A stretch of DNA of 7,529 nucleotides from positions 1 through 7,529 of the forward strand of contig WQRL01000080.1 in assembly GCA_009786775.1 (NCBI GenBank), given 5' to 3'. This DNA comes from Oscillospiraceae bacterium (GTDB lineage: Bacteria > Bacillota > Clostridia > Oscillospirales > Oscillospiraceae). The notes under the pieces were generated by a model. It saw nothing but the letters and a program-made list of their open reading frames with translations, had not been told where the DNA came from and did no database searches. Position numbers and translations under genes: made by a program. Below, piece by piece: positions 1-6,906 of this stretch (position 1 is its first letter; each line of letters opens with the position of its first letter).

Positions 1-2927
1 GGCCTTTGCATCTCTGCGCCCTCTGCACCTGCAAACAGCATCGGCAGGAGGCCTATAACTGTTGTAAGCGTCGTCATAAGAATCGGGCGTAGGCGGACAG
101 GCCCTGCAAACAAAATCGCGTCAACGGTGTTCATGCCCTCCCTGCGCTTTCTGTTGATGAAGTCAACTAGCATGATGCCGTTATTTATTACTATACCCAT
201 CAGGAGTATGAGGCCGATAAACGAAACAATACTTATGTTGTCCCCCATTATGAATATCCCAAACAGTCCTGCCGTCCACGCAATGGGTATTGAGAAGAGT
301 ATTGTCGCGGGGTATGCTATAGACTCAAACTGCGAGGCCATTACCATGTACAGCAGCACAAATCCCAGAAGCAGCGCTATCGCCAAGTCAATAAATGACT
401 CCATCATCATCTCAAACATTCCGCCAAATTCATATGTCATTCCGGGCGGGAGGCCAAAATCGCCGATCAGTGCGCTTATTTCGTTGGAAATCGAGTTTAG
501 GTCGGTGTCTACAAACTCTGCGCTTATGGTGATGTACCTGCGCTGGTTTATCTTCATTATTGAAACGGGGCCTTCTTCTTCGTAGATATCTGCAACTTCA
601 GACAGCGGGACTGATAGCCCCATAGGCGTCATAAGCATTAGGTTGTGCAGGTCAGCTACATAGTTTAGCCTTTCCTGCTGGAAGCGCATCAGAACGTCAA
701 CCTCGCCTCCTTCAACCCTAAACCTTGTTACTGTCATGCCGCTGATCGCCATATTTACAGTGGTTGCTACCCCGGCAGCTTGCAGGCCGTGGTGGCTGGC
801 CCTGTCCCTGTCAACACTGACGCGGGCAGTGGGGGCGCCAATCTGATGGGAACTTGAGGCGTTGCGGATGTTGGGGAGTGTGGATATCAAATCCACTATT
901 TGCCCACCTGTATCCGCCAGCAGCTCGGGATTATCTCCAAAGAGGTTAAATGTAATGGAGTTTCCGCCTCCGCCTACCAAGTCACCTGTAGCGTTTACTG
1001 TATATTCAACACCGGGCAGAAGTCCAATGCGGCTTCGCATGTCCTCCATGACTTCATAAATGGGCGGCCGCTCCTGCCTGTCTACAAGGGTCAGGATAAT
1101 CGAGGAGCTTGAACCTCCGCCGCTTCCCACGGTTACCAATATCTCCGCAACCTCAGGCATGCCGTCAATACGTTCCAGTACATCCGAGGTAGCCTGGGAG
1201 ATTTCGTCCAGCAAGCCGCCTTGAGGGGTGTTTACAGTTATGCTCACTTGCCCCTGATCCATCTCAGCCATAAATTCCATGCCCATAAATAGGATTACAG
1301 AGCCTGATAGAAACAGGAATACTGTAAAGATTACTGCTACAGCCAGTTTGTGGCCCAGAGCCCATTTAAGGACTTTTTGGTATGAGCCTCTAAAGCCTGT
1401 ATATCCCCTGTCCCATCTCAGCCAGGCACGGCGTAAAACGCTCACCTTCTTGTCCGGGTCGCGCTTTCTAAGAAACTTTGAGCAGGCCATGGGCACAAAT
1501 GTCTGGGATACCAGGAGTGAGGACAGGAGAGTAAATGATATAATCAGCCCCAGCTGGCCGAACATCTCCCCTGCTATGCCCCCAACAAAGAGCACCGGTA
1601 TGAAAACTGCGATGGTGGTGAGGGTAGATACTGTAATCGCCATGCTGACTTCCCTTGCGCCTTTGCGTGAGGCTTCTTTGGGATCCATGCCCATGTCGAT
1701 GTACCTGGCGATACTCTCCAGCACAACAATGGCGTTGTCAATCAAAAGACCGACACTAACTACAAGTGCGTTGAGGGTTATCATGTTAAGGGTAAGGTTT
1801 GTGAAGTACATAAGTGCCATGCTTGCTATAAGTGCAACGGGGATCGAAACTCCGATTATTAAAGGTGAGCGGAAGTTTCCTAAAAACAGCATCAGTATAA
1901 CGATGGCAAGCAATGTGGCCTGGATTACGGTCATCCAGACGTTGTTTATTGAGGCTCTGATAAACTCAGCGCCGTCTTCGATTACTGTAAATGTCAAATC
2001 TGGGAAATCCCTGCCCAGGTTAATCAGCTCTGCATTTATAAGGTCTGATACCTCAACAGTGTTTGCTATTGACTGCTTTGTAACAGTTATAGTTATGCCG
2101 TGGTATCCATTTATAATTGAGTATGAGGTAACTTCCCTAAAGCCGTCTGTAACGACCGCCACATCAGATAGGCGTATCTGTGCCCCGCGGGGGGTTGTGA
2201 GGGGAAGGTTTGCTATTTCGTCAACAGTTTGAAATTCGCCTGTTGTACGGACTTGAAGTTCCACATCGCCCTGTAGCAGCATGCCGCCGGGCCTGTTTAT
2301 GTTCTCCGCTGCCAGAATACCGGCAATTTGCTGTGGGTTAATCCCATAGCTTATCAGCCTGTCGGGAAGAAGCTCAATGGTTATAAGGCGCGCCATGCCG
2401 CCGCTGACTCCTACAGAGCCTACGCCCGGAAGCTGCTCAAGGCGCATAACCACATTGTCGTCAACTATGCTGCGAAGCGTAACCATGTCGTAAGGCCCGG
2501 TGATGCCCATAGTAAAGCCGCTTAGAAGGTTCGGGTCGATTTGCATGATGATGGGGTTAACTCCGTCGGGGAGAAGCATTGAGAACATGTCTATATTCTC
2601 ACGCATCCGGAGCGCGGCGAAGTCCATGTCTGTGCCTTCGGCAAACTCCAAAACTATCATAGACTGCCCACTTGAAGATGTGGTGGTCATGGTCTGTAGA
2701 TTGCTCACGGTGCTCAGCGCAGTTTCGAGCGGCCGCGTAATTAGGTTCTCCACCTCTTCAGGGCCTGCACCGTCATATGTTGTAAAAACTACTGCTATGC
2801 CGAAGTTTATCTCCGGCATAAGTTCCTGCCTTAGGTTTGTAAGCGCTATAAGCCCCAATATTATTACGATAAGAGTGATCATTACCGTAGTAACAGGGCG
2901 TCTTATGGATATTTCGGGTAGGCTCAA
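1..2927 (-). CDS. RND-family efflux transporter (AcrB/HAE1-like), 3' end cut by window edge
   Basis: Inner-membrane pump that would export drugs or other amphiphiles using the proton gradient, working with the adaptor encoded just upstream. One unbroken frame of 975 codons is visible; AcrB-type pumps are about 1030-1050, so only the last transmembrane helix and tail are missing. Visible landmarks: N-terminal LPEISIRRPVTT followed by TM1 (about 10-30); porter segment with DGAGPEEVE; TM2-TM4 (about 333-408) with GLLIDNAIVVLE around D397; TM5-6 with FIPVLFVGG; EMDQGQ near 556 opening the second periplasmic half; TM10 GIVINNGIMLVDF around N915; TM11 RLRPILMTT with R945 and T952. The start is TTG (2927-2925), overlapping the adaptor stop as TTGA. 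No ATG or GTG lies in frame near there, and the only nearby Shine-Dalgarno-like run is a GGGGG, so translation probably depends on coupling. D407 of AcrB is kept, whereas D408 and K940 positions are Asn. Substrate cannot be read from the sequence. Confidence 0.95.
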   Translation of the reverse strand, partial: MSLPEISIRRPVTTVMITLIVIILGLIALTNLRQELMPEINFGIAVVFTTYDGAGPEEVENLITRPLETALSTVSNLQTMTTTSSSGQSMIVLEFAEGTDMDFAALRMRENIDMFSMLLPDGVNPIIMQIDPNLLSGFTMGITGPYDMVTLRSIVDDNVVMRLEQLPGVGSVGVSGGMARLITIELLPDRLISYGINPQQIAGILAAENINRPGGMLLQGDVELQVRTTGEFQTVDEIANLPLTTPRGAQIRLSDVAVVTDGFREVTSYSIINGYHGITITVTKQSIANTVEVSDLINAELINLGRDFPDLTFTVIEDGAEFIRASINNVWMTVIQATLLAIVILMLFLGNFRSPLIIGVSIPVALIASMALMYFTNLTLNMITLNALVVSVGLLIDNAIVVLESIARYIDMGMDPKEASRKGAREVSMAITVSTLTTIAVFIPVLFVGGIAGEMFGQLGLIISFTLLSSLLVSQTFVPMACSKFLRKRDPDKKVSVLRRAWLRWDRGYTGFRGSYQKVLKWALGHKLAVAVIFTVFLFLSGSVILFMGMEFMAEMDQGQVSITVNTPQGGLLDEISQATSDVLERIDGMPEVAEILVTVGSGGGSSSSIILTLVDRQERPPIYEVMEDMRSRIGLLPGVEYTVNATGDLVGGGGNSITFNLFGDNPELLADTGGQIVDLISTLPNIRNASSSHQIGAPTARVSVDRDRASHHGLQAAGVATTVNMAISGMTVTRFRVEGGEVDVLMRFQQERLNYVADLHNLMLMTPMGLSVPLSEVADIYEEEGPVSIMKINQRRYITISAEFVDTDLNSISNEISALIGDFGLPPGMTYEFGGMFEMMMESFIDLAIALLLGFVLLYMVMASQFESIAYPATILFSIPIAWTAGLFGIFIMGDNISIVSFIGLILLMGIVINNGIMLVDFINRKRREGMNTVDAILFAGPVRLRPILMTTLTTVIGLLPMLFAGAEGAEMQR

Positions 2928-4621
2928 TTTGCCGCACCCCCATCTTCTCCTACGACAACCGGGCTTCCGTCACGTACAAAACTCTGCCCTGTAACTATAA
3001 GGTTCTCGCCCTGAGCAATACCACTTACTATTTCAATCTCAGGCCCGCTGTCGATTCCTACGGTCACTTCACGCCTTACGGCACGTCTTACACCCTGCTC
3101 ATCGTATTCCACTACGAAAACAACTGTCTGCCCGCCATCCATTAGAACGGCACCACGCGGCACTACCATTGTGTTGTTGGATTCAAACCTTACAAAGAAG
3201 GCCTCTGCGAACATGCCGGGTCTTAGCAGCCTGTGTGAGTTGTCAAGGGAAACTTCAACGCTGAATGTCTGTGTCATGGGGTCTGCGGTGGGGCTTACTG
3301 TAATTACTTCGCCTTCAAATGGCTCGTCGGAGGCAGCGGGGATGTTCACCCTTATGCGCTGGCCGTTTGCTATTCTGTTTACTATTGTTTCTGTTACATT
3401 TACATGCACTATTACTTCATCAATGCTTACGATGGTTATAGGCGGGGCGTTGGAGAGCAGCATGGTGCGCGGCTCTACGCTGCGTGAGCTTATTACTCCT
3501 GTGATTGGGGAGGTTATTACAGCATCGTCAAGCCTGTCGCGGGCTGCTGCAAGGTTTACTTCCTGGGCGGCTCTTTGAGCTTCGGCCTGTGCCAGTCCGT
3601 CCTCGGCACGCCTTCTGTTTTCGCCCGCTACGTTTTGAGTAACTAATCTATAGTTCTGCTGGGCTTGGGATACACTATTCCGGGCCATGCTCACACCTGC
3701 CCTTGCTTGATCTAACCCGTTTCTGGCTTGCTCTACGCCGTTTTGGGCCTGTGCAAGCGAAACATGAGCCATTTCGTAAGCAGATCTAGCCTGCTCAAGC
3801 CCAATTGCGGCATTGTTTGCCCCTGAGGCAGCTTGATCATACTGGATTTGAGAAATGTCGCCGAACTCCAGCAAAATGGCCATGCTCTCAAGGTTTGCCA
3901 CCGCGTCGGCGTGTGCCATCTCAGCTTGGCGGACGGCTAGGGCTCTTTGCTCAATTCCCATTTCAGCTTGCTCCACATTGGCCTCAGCTTGAAGTATGCC
4001 TGCCTCGGCTTGAAGTACGCCTGACTCAGCTTGCACTACACCAGCCTCAGCCTGAGTGATGGCTCCACGGGCTTGCAGTATCTGGCCTTGAACTTGGCTG
4101 CCGCCGGCTAATGAAACGCCGGTCTGCGCGGCACTCACCGCTGCATCTGCTGCACCTAGCTGTGCATCAAGTGCGCGTATGTTTGCCCACACGTCAGATT
4201 CGTCCATTGTAAACAGTACGTCACCCTCGTAGACGAAGTCGCCTACATTTACAAATACCTCATCAACAATGCCTTGAAGCCTGCTCATTATAGTAACCTG
4301 TGAGGATGCCCTTATCTGGCCTGTAAAGGACAGCACCGTGCGGATATCATCAAGCTGTACAGGCGAGGTGTTGACGGCTATTACCCTCTCGGCTACAGTA
4401 TCAGGCACTGTAGGCGCTATGTCCTCAGCCGGAGCTTCCTCGGCACCGATATACCCGGCCGTCACGTCCTGCTGTGCAGCGTTGGCTGTATCGGCAGCGT
4501 CACTGGCTAAGCTGTTTATCGCAACGCAGGCCGCTATCGAAAGCACAATCGCTCCAACTACTACAAGTGCAATAACCCGCAGAAGCCTGCTATCTGTGTT
4601 GATTGTGTAACGTACTTTCAT
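2924..4621 (-). CDS. RND efflux periplasmic adaptor / membrane fusion protein with extended coiled-coil hairpin
   Basis: AcrA/HlyD-type adaptor, 565 aa, that would link the RND pump to the cell exterior or an outer channel. Domains in order: signal/anchor helix about 14-33, with a possible lipobox IAAC ending at C32; a low-complexity Ala/Glu linker to about 85; first half of the biotinyl-lipoyl domain about 108-140 (RLQGIVDEVFVNVGDFV); a long alpha-helical hairpin about 143-365; second lipoyl half about 366-401 (ITSPITGVISSR); beta-barrel about 402-480, ending RPGMFAEA; membrane-proximal domain about 484-560. AcrA is about 400 aa, and the excess is mostly in the hairpin, built of heptads such as QAEAGVL. 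The hairpin tip LLEFGDISQIQYDQA (251-265) matches the adaptor tip pattern. The gene has a strong AGGAGG site 10 nt before its ATG. It sits 36 nt after the kinase gene and overlaps the transporter gene by 4 nt. Family assignment is firm; the outer partner is unknown. Confidence 0.95.
   Translation of the reverse strand: MKVRYTINTDSRLLRVIALVVVGAIVLSIAACVAINSLASDAADTANAAQQDVTAGYIGAEEAPAEDIAPTVPDTVAERVIAVNTSPVQLDDIRTVLSFTGQIRASSQVTIMSRLQGIVDEVFVNVGDFVYEGDVLFTMDESDVWANIRALDAQLGAADAAVSAAQTGVSLAGGSQVQGQILQARGAITQAEAGVVQAESGVLQAEAGILQAEANVEQAEMGIEQRALAVRQAEMAHADAVANLESMAILLEFGDISQIQYDQAASGANNAAIGLEQARSAYEMAHVSLAQAQNGVEQARNGLDQARAGVSMARNSVSQAQQNYRLVTQNVAGENRRRAEDGLAQAEAQRAAQEVNLAAARDRLDDAVITSPITGVISSRSVEPRTMLLSNAPPITIVSIDEVIVHVNVTETIVNRIANGQRIRVNIPAASDEPFEGEVITVSPTADPMTQTFSVEVSLDNSHRLLRPGMFAEAFFVRFESNNTMVVPRGAVLMDGGQTVVFVVEYDEQGVRRAVRREVTVGIDSGPEIEIVSGIAQGENLIVTGQSFVRDGSPVVVGEDGGAAN
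3964..4075 (-). repeat. 21-bp coding tandem repeat encoding adaptor heptads
   Basis: On the plus strand a CAGCTTG-like word (CAGCTTG, CAGCTTG, CGGCTTG, CAGCTTG, CAGCCTG, GGGCTTG) recurs at 3964, 3985, 4006, 4027, 4048 and 4069, exactly 21 bp apart. Read on the minus strand each unit gives one heptad, such as QAEAGVV, QAESGVL, QAEAGIL and QAEANVE (about residues 183-221 of the adaptor). A second, more diverged heptad series (EQARNGL, DQARAGV and similar) is encoded at about 3650-3796 and forms the returning helix of the hairpin. Similarity at DNA as well as protein level suggests growth by repeat duplication. Confidence 0.85.
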
Positions 4622-4631
4622 TTCCTCATAT

Positions 4632-4637
4632 CCTCCT
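4632..4637 (-). promoter_or_regulatory. Strong ribosome binding site of the adaptor gene
   Basis: A perfect AGGAGG lies 10 nt before the ATG at 4621 in the 36-nt gap after the kinase stop. It fixes the adaptor start. A nearer upstream ATG (4629-4627) follows the AGGAGG by only 2 nt and would encode just three residues before a stop, so it is not used as the gene start. This site is better than those in front of the other operon genes, which would favour high adaptor synthesis. Confidence 0.8.
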
Positions 4638-4657
4638 AAAATATCTGTGGTAGATAA

Positions 4658-5734
4658 TTACTGCTTAATCATTGGAAGCAACACCTTAAATGTTGTTCCC
4701 TTGCCAAGGGTACTGTCCACTTCTATCCTGCCGTTTTCCAGTTCAAGAATCCTCTTTACAAGGGTAAGGCCCAGGCCGTTGCCTTCTGTGGCCCTGGATT
4801 TGTCGCCTTGGTAAAACTTGTCAAAAATGTGCTTTTGCATTTTTTCATCCATTCCAATCCCCTCGTCAGAAAGTGACACAATGGCGTCGGTTTGAGTTGA
4901 GGTGAGCCTAAGCCTTATTGTTGAGGCTTCAAAGCTGAACTTAATGGCATTGCTAAGAAGGTTTATCCAAAGGTCGCTGAGCATTTCTTCATTTGCCACT
5001 ATACTTACCGAACTTAGTTCAATGTCCACTTCCAGGGACTTCTTTAGAAGCTGCGGCTCCATGAGCAAGATTGTCCTGCGGAGCTGCTCATCAAGCCTAA
5101 ACTGCACCCTTTCAATTATTTTCTCTGTGTTTTCAAGCCTTGAAAGGAGTAAGACATTGCTGGACAGGCGCGTTAGGCGTTCGCTTTCGGAAATTATTAT
5201 ATCCAGGTATTCGTTGCGCTGCTGCGCCGTCAGGGAGTTTTTTTTGAGCCGGCGGGCAAACCCTCTTATGGATGCTACGGGTGTTTTGAACTCGTGAGAT
5301 ACATTATTTACAAAATCCATGCGCAGAGTTTCTATATCTGCAAGTTCTTTTACCATACTGTTAAAGCTGCTCCTTATCAAATCTATCTCCTTTGTCCCGC
5401 CTCCCTTGATGCGGACATCGAAGTTTCCTGCGGCTACCGCTTTCGTTGCATCTGCAAGTTCCTTTATTTGCCGCAAAAACCTGCCTCCGAAAAACCTGGC
5501 AAGTATAGTGCCGATAAGCAGGCTGACAATTATCATGTACAGCGTGGCCACTTCGACAGATTCTTCAAATTGAAGAAATGGCATGATATCGTATGTGATG
5601 AGCAAGTATGAAACGAATCCTGCAAGCAGGCTGCTGACAAGCAGTATGGCGAAAACCATAACCACCAGTATCGCCAGCAGGGAAATCTTCTCCTTAAAGA
5701 ACAATAGCTTCCTGGGGAGTTTACCCTTCATCAT
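4658..5734 (-). CDS. HAMP-containing sensor histidine kinase with very short external loop
   Basis: Membrane sensor kinase, 358 aa, partner of the response regulator encoded immediately upstream. Layout: basic N-terminus, TM1 about 17-46, a loop of only about 15 residues, TM2 about 63-82, HAMP about 83-135, HisKA with the H-box VSHEFKTP (phosphoacceptor H147), and a HATPase_c domain with N-box NLLSNAIKF (N258, N262), G1 box DEGIGM (D290), F-box IFDKFYQGD and G2 box GNGLGL (318-323). All catalytic motifs are intact. There is no room for a periplasmic sensor domain, so the input is probably sensed in or at the membrane. The first ATG (5734) overlaps the regulator's 3' end by 14 nt; a second ATG follows directly at 5731, and either may be used. 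A purine-rich AAGGCGGTGAGG precedes them inside the regulator gene. Kinase identity is firm; the signal is unknown. Confidence 0.95.
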   Translation of the reverse strand: MMKGKLPRKLLFFKEKISLLAILVVMVFAILLVSSLLAGFVSYLLITYDIMPFLQFEESVEVATLYMIIVSLLIGTILARFFGGRFLRQIKELADATKAVAAGNFDVRIKGGGTKEIDLIRSSFNSMVKELADIETLRMDFVNNVSHEFKTPVASIRGFARRLKKNSLTAQQRNEYLDIIISESERLTRLSSNVLLLSRLENTEKIIERVQFRLDEQLRRTILLMEPQLLKKSLEVDIELSSVSIVANEEMLSDLWINLLSNAIKFSFEASTIRLRLTSTQTDAIVSLSDEGIGMDEKMQKHIFDKFYQGDKSRATEGNGLGLTLVKRILELENGRIEVDSTLGKGTTFKVLLPMIKQ

Positions 5735-6401
5735 GCCTCACCGCCTTATATCCAATCCCACGCACGGTTTCAATCTTAAACTCCGGCCAGTTGCCAAAAC
5801 GCTCCCTGAGCCTGCCGATGTGGACGCTTACAGTGTGGTCTGTGGATTCCGTATCGGCACCCCACACTTCTTCAAGAAGCTGCATCCGGGTAAAAATTAT
5901 ATCAGGGTAACTCAGGAGCTTGTGCAACAGCATAAATTCCTTTTGCGGCAGAGTGACTCTCTCTGAGGCGCGGCTTACAGTGAGGCTGTCATAGTTGAGG
6001 GTGACCCCTCCTATTGATATCTTGCGGTCACTTGCTATCTTTGCGCGCCGCAGAAGAGCTTTCACCCGCAGTACGAGTTCTTCCTCATCTACGGGCTTGA
6101 CCATGTAGTCATCCGTGCCCACTATAAAGCCTCTATGCTTGTCTTTCGCGGTTTCTTTGGCCGTGACCATCAGTATCGGAAAATCAAAGCCGGCATCGCG
6201 GAGCTGCTGGGTAAGAGTAAAGCCATCCATGCCTGCCATCATGATATCTGTAATCATGAGGTCTATGCGGCTCTCCTCCAGCACATCTAGCGCCTGCTGG
6301 GCATCCTGTGCTTCCACAGGGATGTAACGCTCGTCACGCAGTACGTCCACCATGAGCCTTCTGAGGTTAGGATCGTCCTCAACGACTAATATTCGAATCA
6401 T
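5721..6401 (-). CDS. OmpR/PhoB-family response regulator
   Basis: DNA-binding response regulator, 226 aa, the normal length for the family. The receiver domain (1-120) has the acidic pair D9/D10, phosphoacceptor D52 (ITDIMM), switch residue T80 (VTA) and K102 (VKP). The C-terminal winged-helix domain (about 127-221) has the recognition-helix region HTVSVHIGRLRERF and the closing VRGIGYK. It is the first gene of the operon and is followed with overlap by its kinase, so the pair is cognate. The ATG at 6401 is preceded by AAGGGG at a slightly long spacing of 12 nt. The inferred role is control of the efflux genes downstream and of its own promoter, through the 11-bp repeat array 80-130 bp upstream. 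Confidence 0.96.
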   Translation of the reverse strand: MIRILVVEDDPNLRRLMVDVLRDERYIPVEAQDAQQALDVLEESRIDLMITDIMMAGMDGFTLTQQLRDAGFDFPILMVTAKETAKDKHRGFIVGTDDYMVKPVDEEELVLRVKALLRRAKIASDRKISIGGVTLNYDSLTVSRASERVTLPQKEFMLLHKLLSYPDIIFTRMQLLEEVWGADTESTDHTVSVHIGRLRERFGNWPEFKIETVRGIGYKAVRHDEG

Positions 6402-6479
6402 GTCAATGACCAGCCCCTTACGAGGTATTTAGTGCGCACCGGACGCTATCCACCGAATACACCGCTGATATAGTACAAC

Positions 6480-6534
6480 ACTAAGTTCAACTAAACTTCA
6501 ACTAAATATTAACTTTTGTTGAAGTTTGGTTGAA
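6480..6534 (-). promoter_or_regulatory. Candidate operator: five consecutive 11-bp units, PhoB-box style
   Basis: Read on the minus strand from 6534, the sequence falls into five 11-bp units that all begin TT: TTCAACCAAAC, TTCAACAAAAG, TTAATATTTAG, TTGAAGTTTAG, TTGAACTTAGT. The outer pairs are also inverted copies of each other: the 17-bp arms 6486-6502 and 6518-6534 pair with one mismatch around a 15-bp AT-rich centre. On the plus strand TTCAACTAAA occurs twice, 11 bp apart (6486 and 6497). OmpR/PhoB regulators bind direct repeats with an 11-bp step, as in the Pho box, so this is a natural binding site for the regulator encoded 79 bp downstream. A possible -10 (TACTAT, 6475-6470) follows closely, which would fit an activated promoter without a good -35. 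The structure is seen; the binding is inferred. Confidence 0.6.
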
Positions 6535-6541
6535 ATTCCGG

Positions 6542-6580
6542 TCAAAACTCACCTTGGAACTTATTTCTGAGAAGTTTTGA
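6542..6580. repeat. 8-bp inverted repeat
   Basis: TCAAAACT (6542-6549) and AGTTTTGA (6573-6580) are perfectly complementary, with 23 bases between. The pairing can be extended inward with a bulge (CA against TGAGA). It lies just downstream of the leftward promoter's expected start, so it would fall in the operon's 5' leader. There is no U-run, so it is not a typical terminator. Confidence 0.35.
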
Positions 6581-6586
6581 TTTCAA

Positions 6587-6604
6587 AGGTTTATAAGGTT
6601 TATA
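6587..6604. repeat. 9-bp perfect tandem repeat AGGTTTATA x2
   Basis: AGGTTTATA is repeated exactly twice with no spacer. On the minus strand each copy reads TATAAACCT and so provides a TATAAA -10 element. The duplication therefore gives two possible -10 boxes for the operon promoter; the left copy has the better spacing. Confidence 0.6.
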
Positions 6605-6618
6605 TCGAATATTTTCAA
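6590..6618 (-). promoter_or_regulatory. Sigma-70-type promoter facing the operon
   Basis: On the minus strand TTGAAA (6618-6613) is followed after exactly 17 nt by TATAAA (6595-6590). Each box is one or two mismatches from consensus. Transcription would start near 6583, giving a leader of about 180 nt before the regulator ATG. The 11-bp array would then lie some 50-100 bp downstream of the start, where bound regulator would act as a block rather than an activator. Predicted from sequence only. Confidence 0.5.
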
Positions 6619-6814
6619 AATTAATACAATTATTGACCAGTCATTTCTGTGATATTCCTACAAAATTTTGCTCTCTTTGTGTGCAATTGACAAAAATTAA
6701 AACTTTGTTCACATTTATGATTCCATATATGTGCAACTTGTATAAAACCTTAGTAATTTCCGACATTTCCAAGAGTTTTTCGGACATAATTGTATCAAAA
6801 CAGTCCTAATTTTT

Positions 6815-6855
6815 CCATCAAAAAAGCAATAGATGGCATAACTTGTCCATTATGC
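6815..6855. repeat. Pair of adjacent small hairpins
   Basis: CCATC (6815-6819) can pair with GATGG (6832-6836) across a 12-nt loop, and GCATAA (6836-6841) with TTATGC (6850-6855) across an 8-nt loop. The two stems abut and share base 6836, just upstream of the rightward promoter. Stems this short occur by chance in AT-rich DNA. Confidence 0.25.
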
Positions 6856-6878
6856 TCTCTATATTAAGCGAAAATCTA

Positions 6879-6906
6879 TTGACAACCTTGAGCAGAATAG
6901 TATAGT
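6879..6906 (+). promoter_or_regulatory. Sigma-70-type promoter driving tnpA
   Basis: A perfect -35 TTGACA (6879-6884) is followed after 16 nt by TATAGT (6901-6906), one mismatch from TATAAT. Transcription would begin near 6913, leaving a leader of about 118 nt before the transposase ATG at 7031. The -10 lies inside an inverted repeat (6896-6931), a place where a repressor, possibly the transposase itself through its MerR-like head, could act. Confidence 0.6.

Noticed and set aside
127..585. Plus-strand open frame of 152 codons
   Set aside because: Antisense shadow of the RND transporter's C-terminal half; no family features.
1279..2232. Long plus-strand open frame of 317 codons
   Set aside because: It is antisense to the conserved RND transporter, has no recognisable domain or ribosome binding site, and arises from the low stop-codon frequency opposite a membrane-protein gene.
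2500..2994. Plus-strand open frame of 164 codons
   Set aside because: Antisense to the RND N-terminus and adaptor C-terminus, both of which are well supported on the other strand.
3650..4075. Regular repeats as a CRISPR or minisatellite array
   Set aside because: The 21-bp units have no unique spacers and keep the coding frame; they encode coiled-coil heptads of the adaptor.
3171..4610. Plus-strand open frames opposite the adaptor (3171-3578, 3805-4059, 4338-4610)
   Set aside because: Shadows of the adaptor; the one at 3805-4059 only mirrors the 21-bp heptad repeats.
4902..6327. Plus-strand open frames opposite the kinase and regulator
   Set aside because: They overlap genes with complete catalytic motifs on the minus strand and have no features of their own.
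6542..6580. Inverted repeat as a transcription terminator
   Set aside because: The loop is long, the stem is AT-rich and no U-run follows on either strand.
6687..6715. Second TTGACA as a rightward promoter
   Set aside because: The -35 is perfect, but the sequence at 16-18 nt spacing (CACATT, ACATTT) is a poor -10, and no gene follows at a sensible distance.
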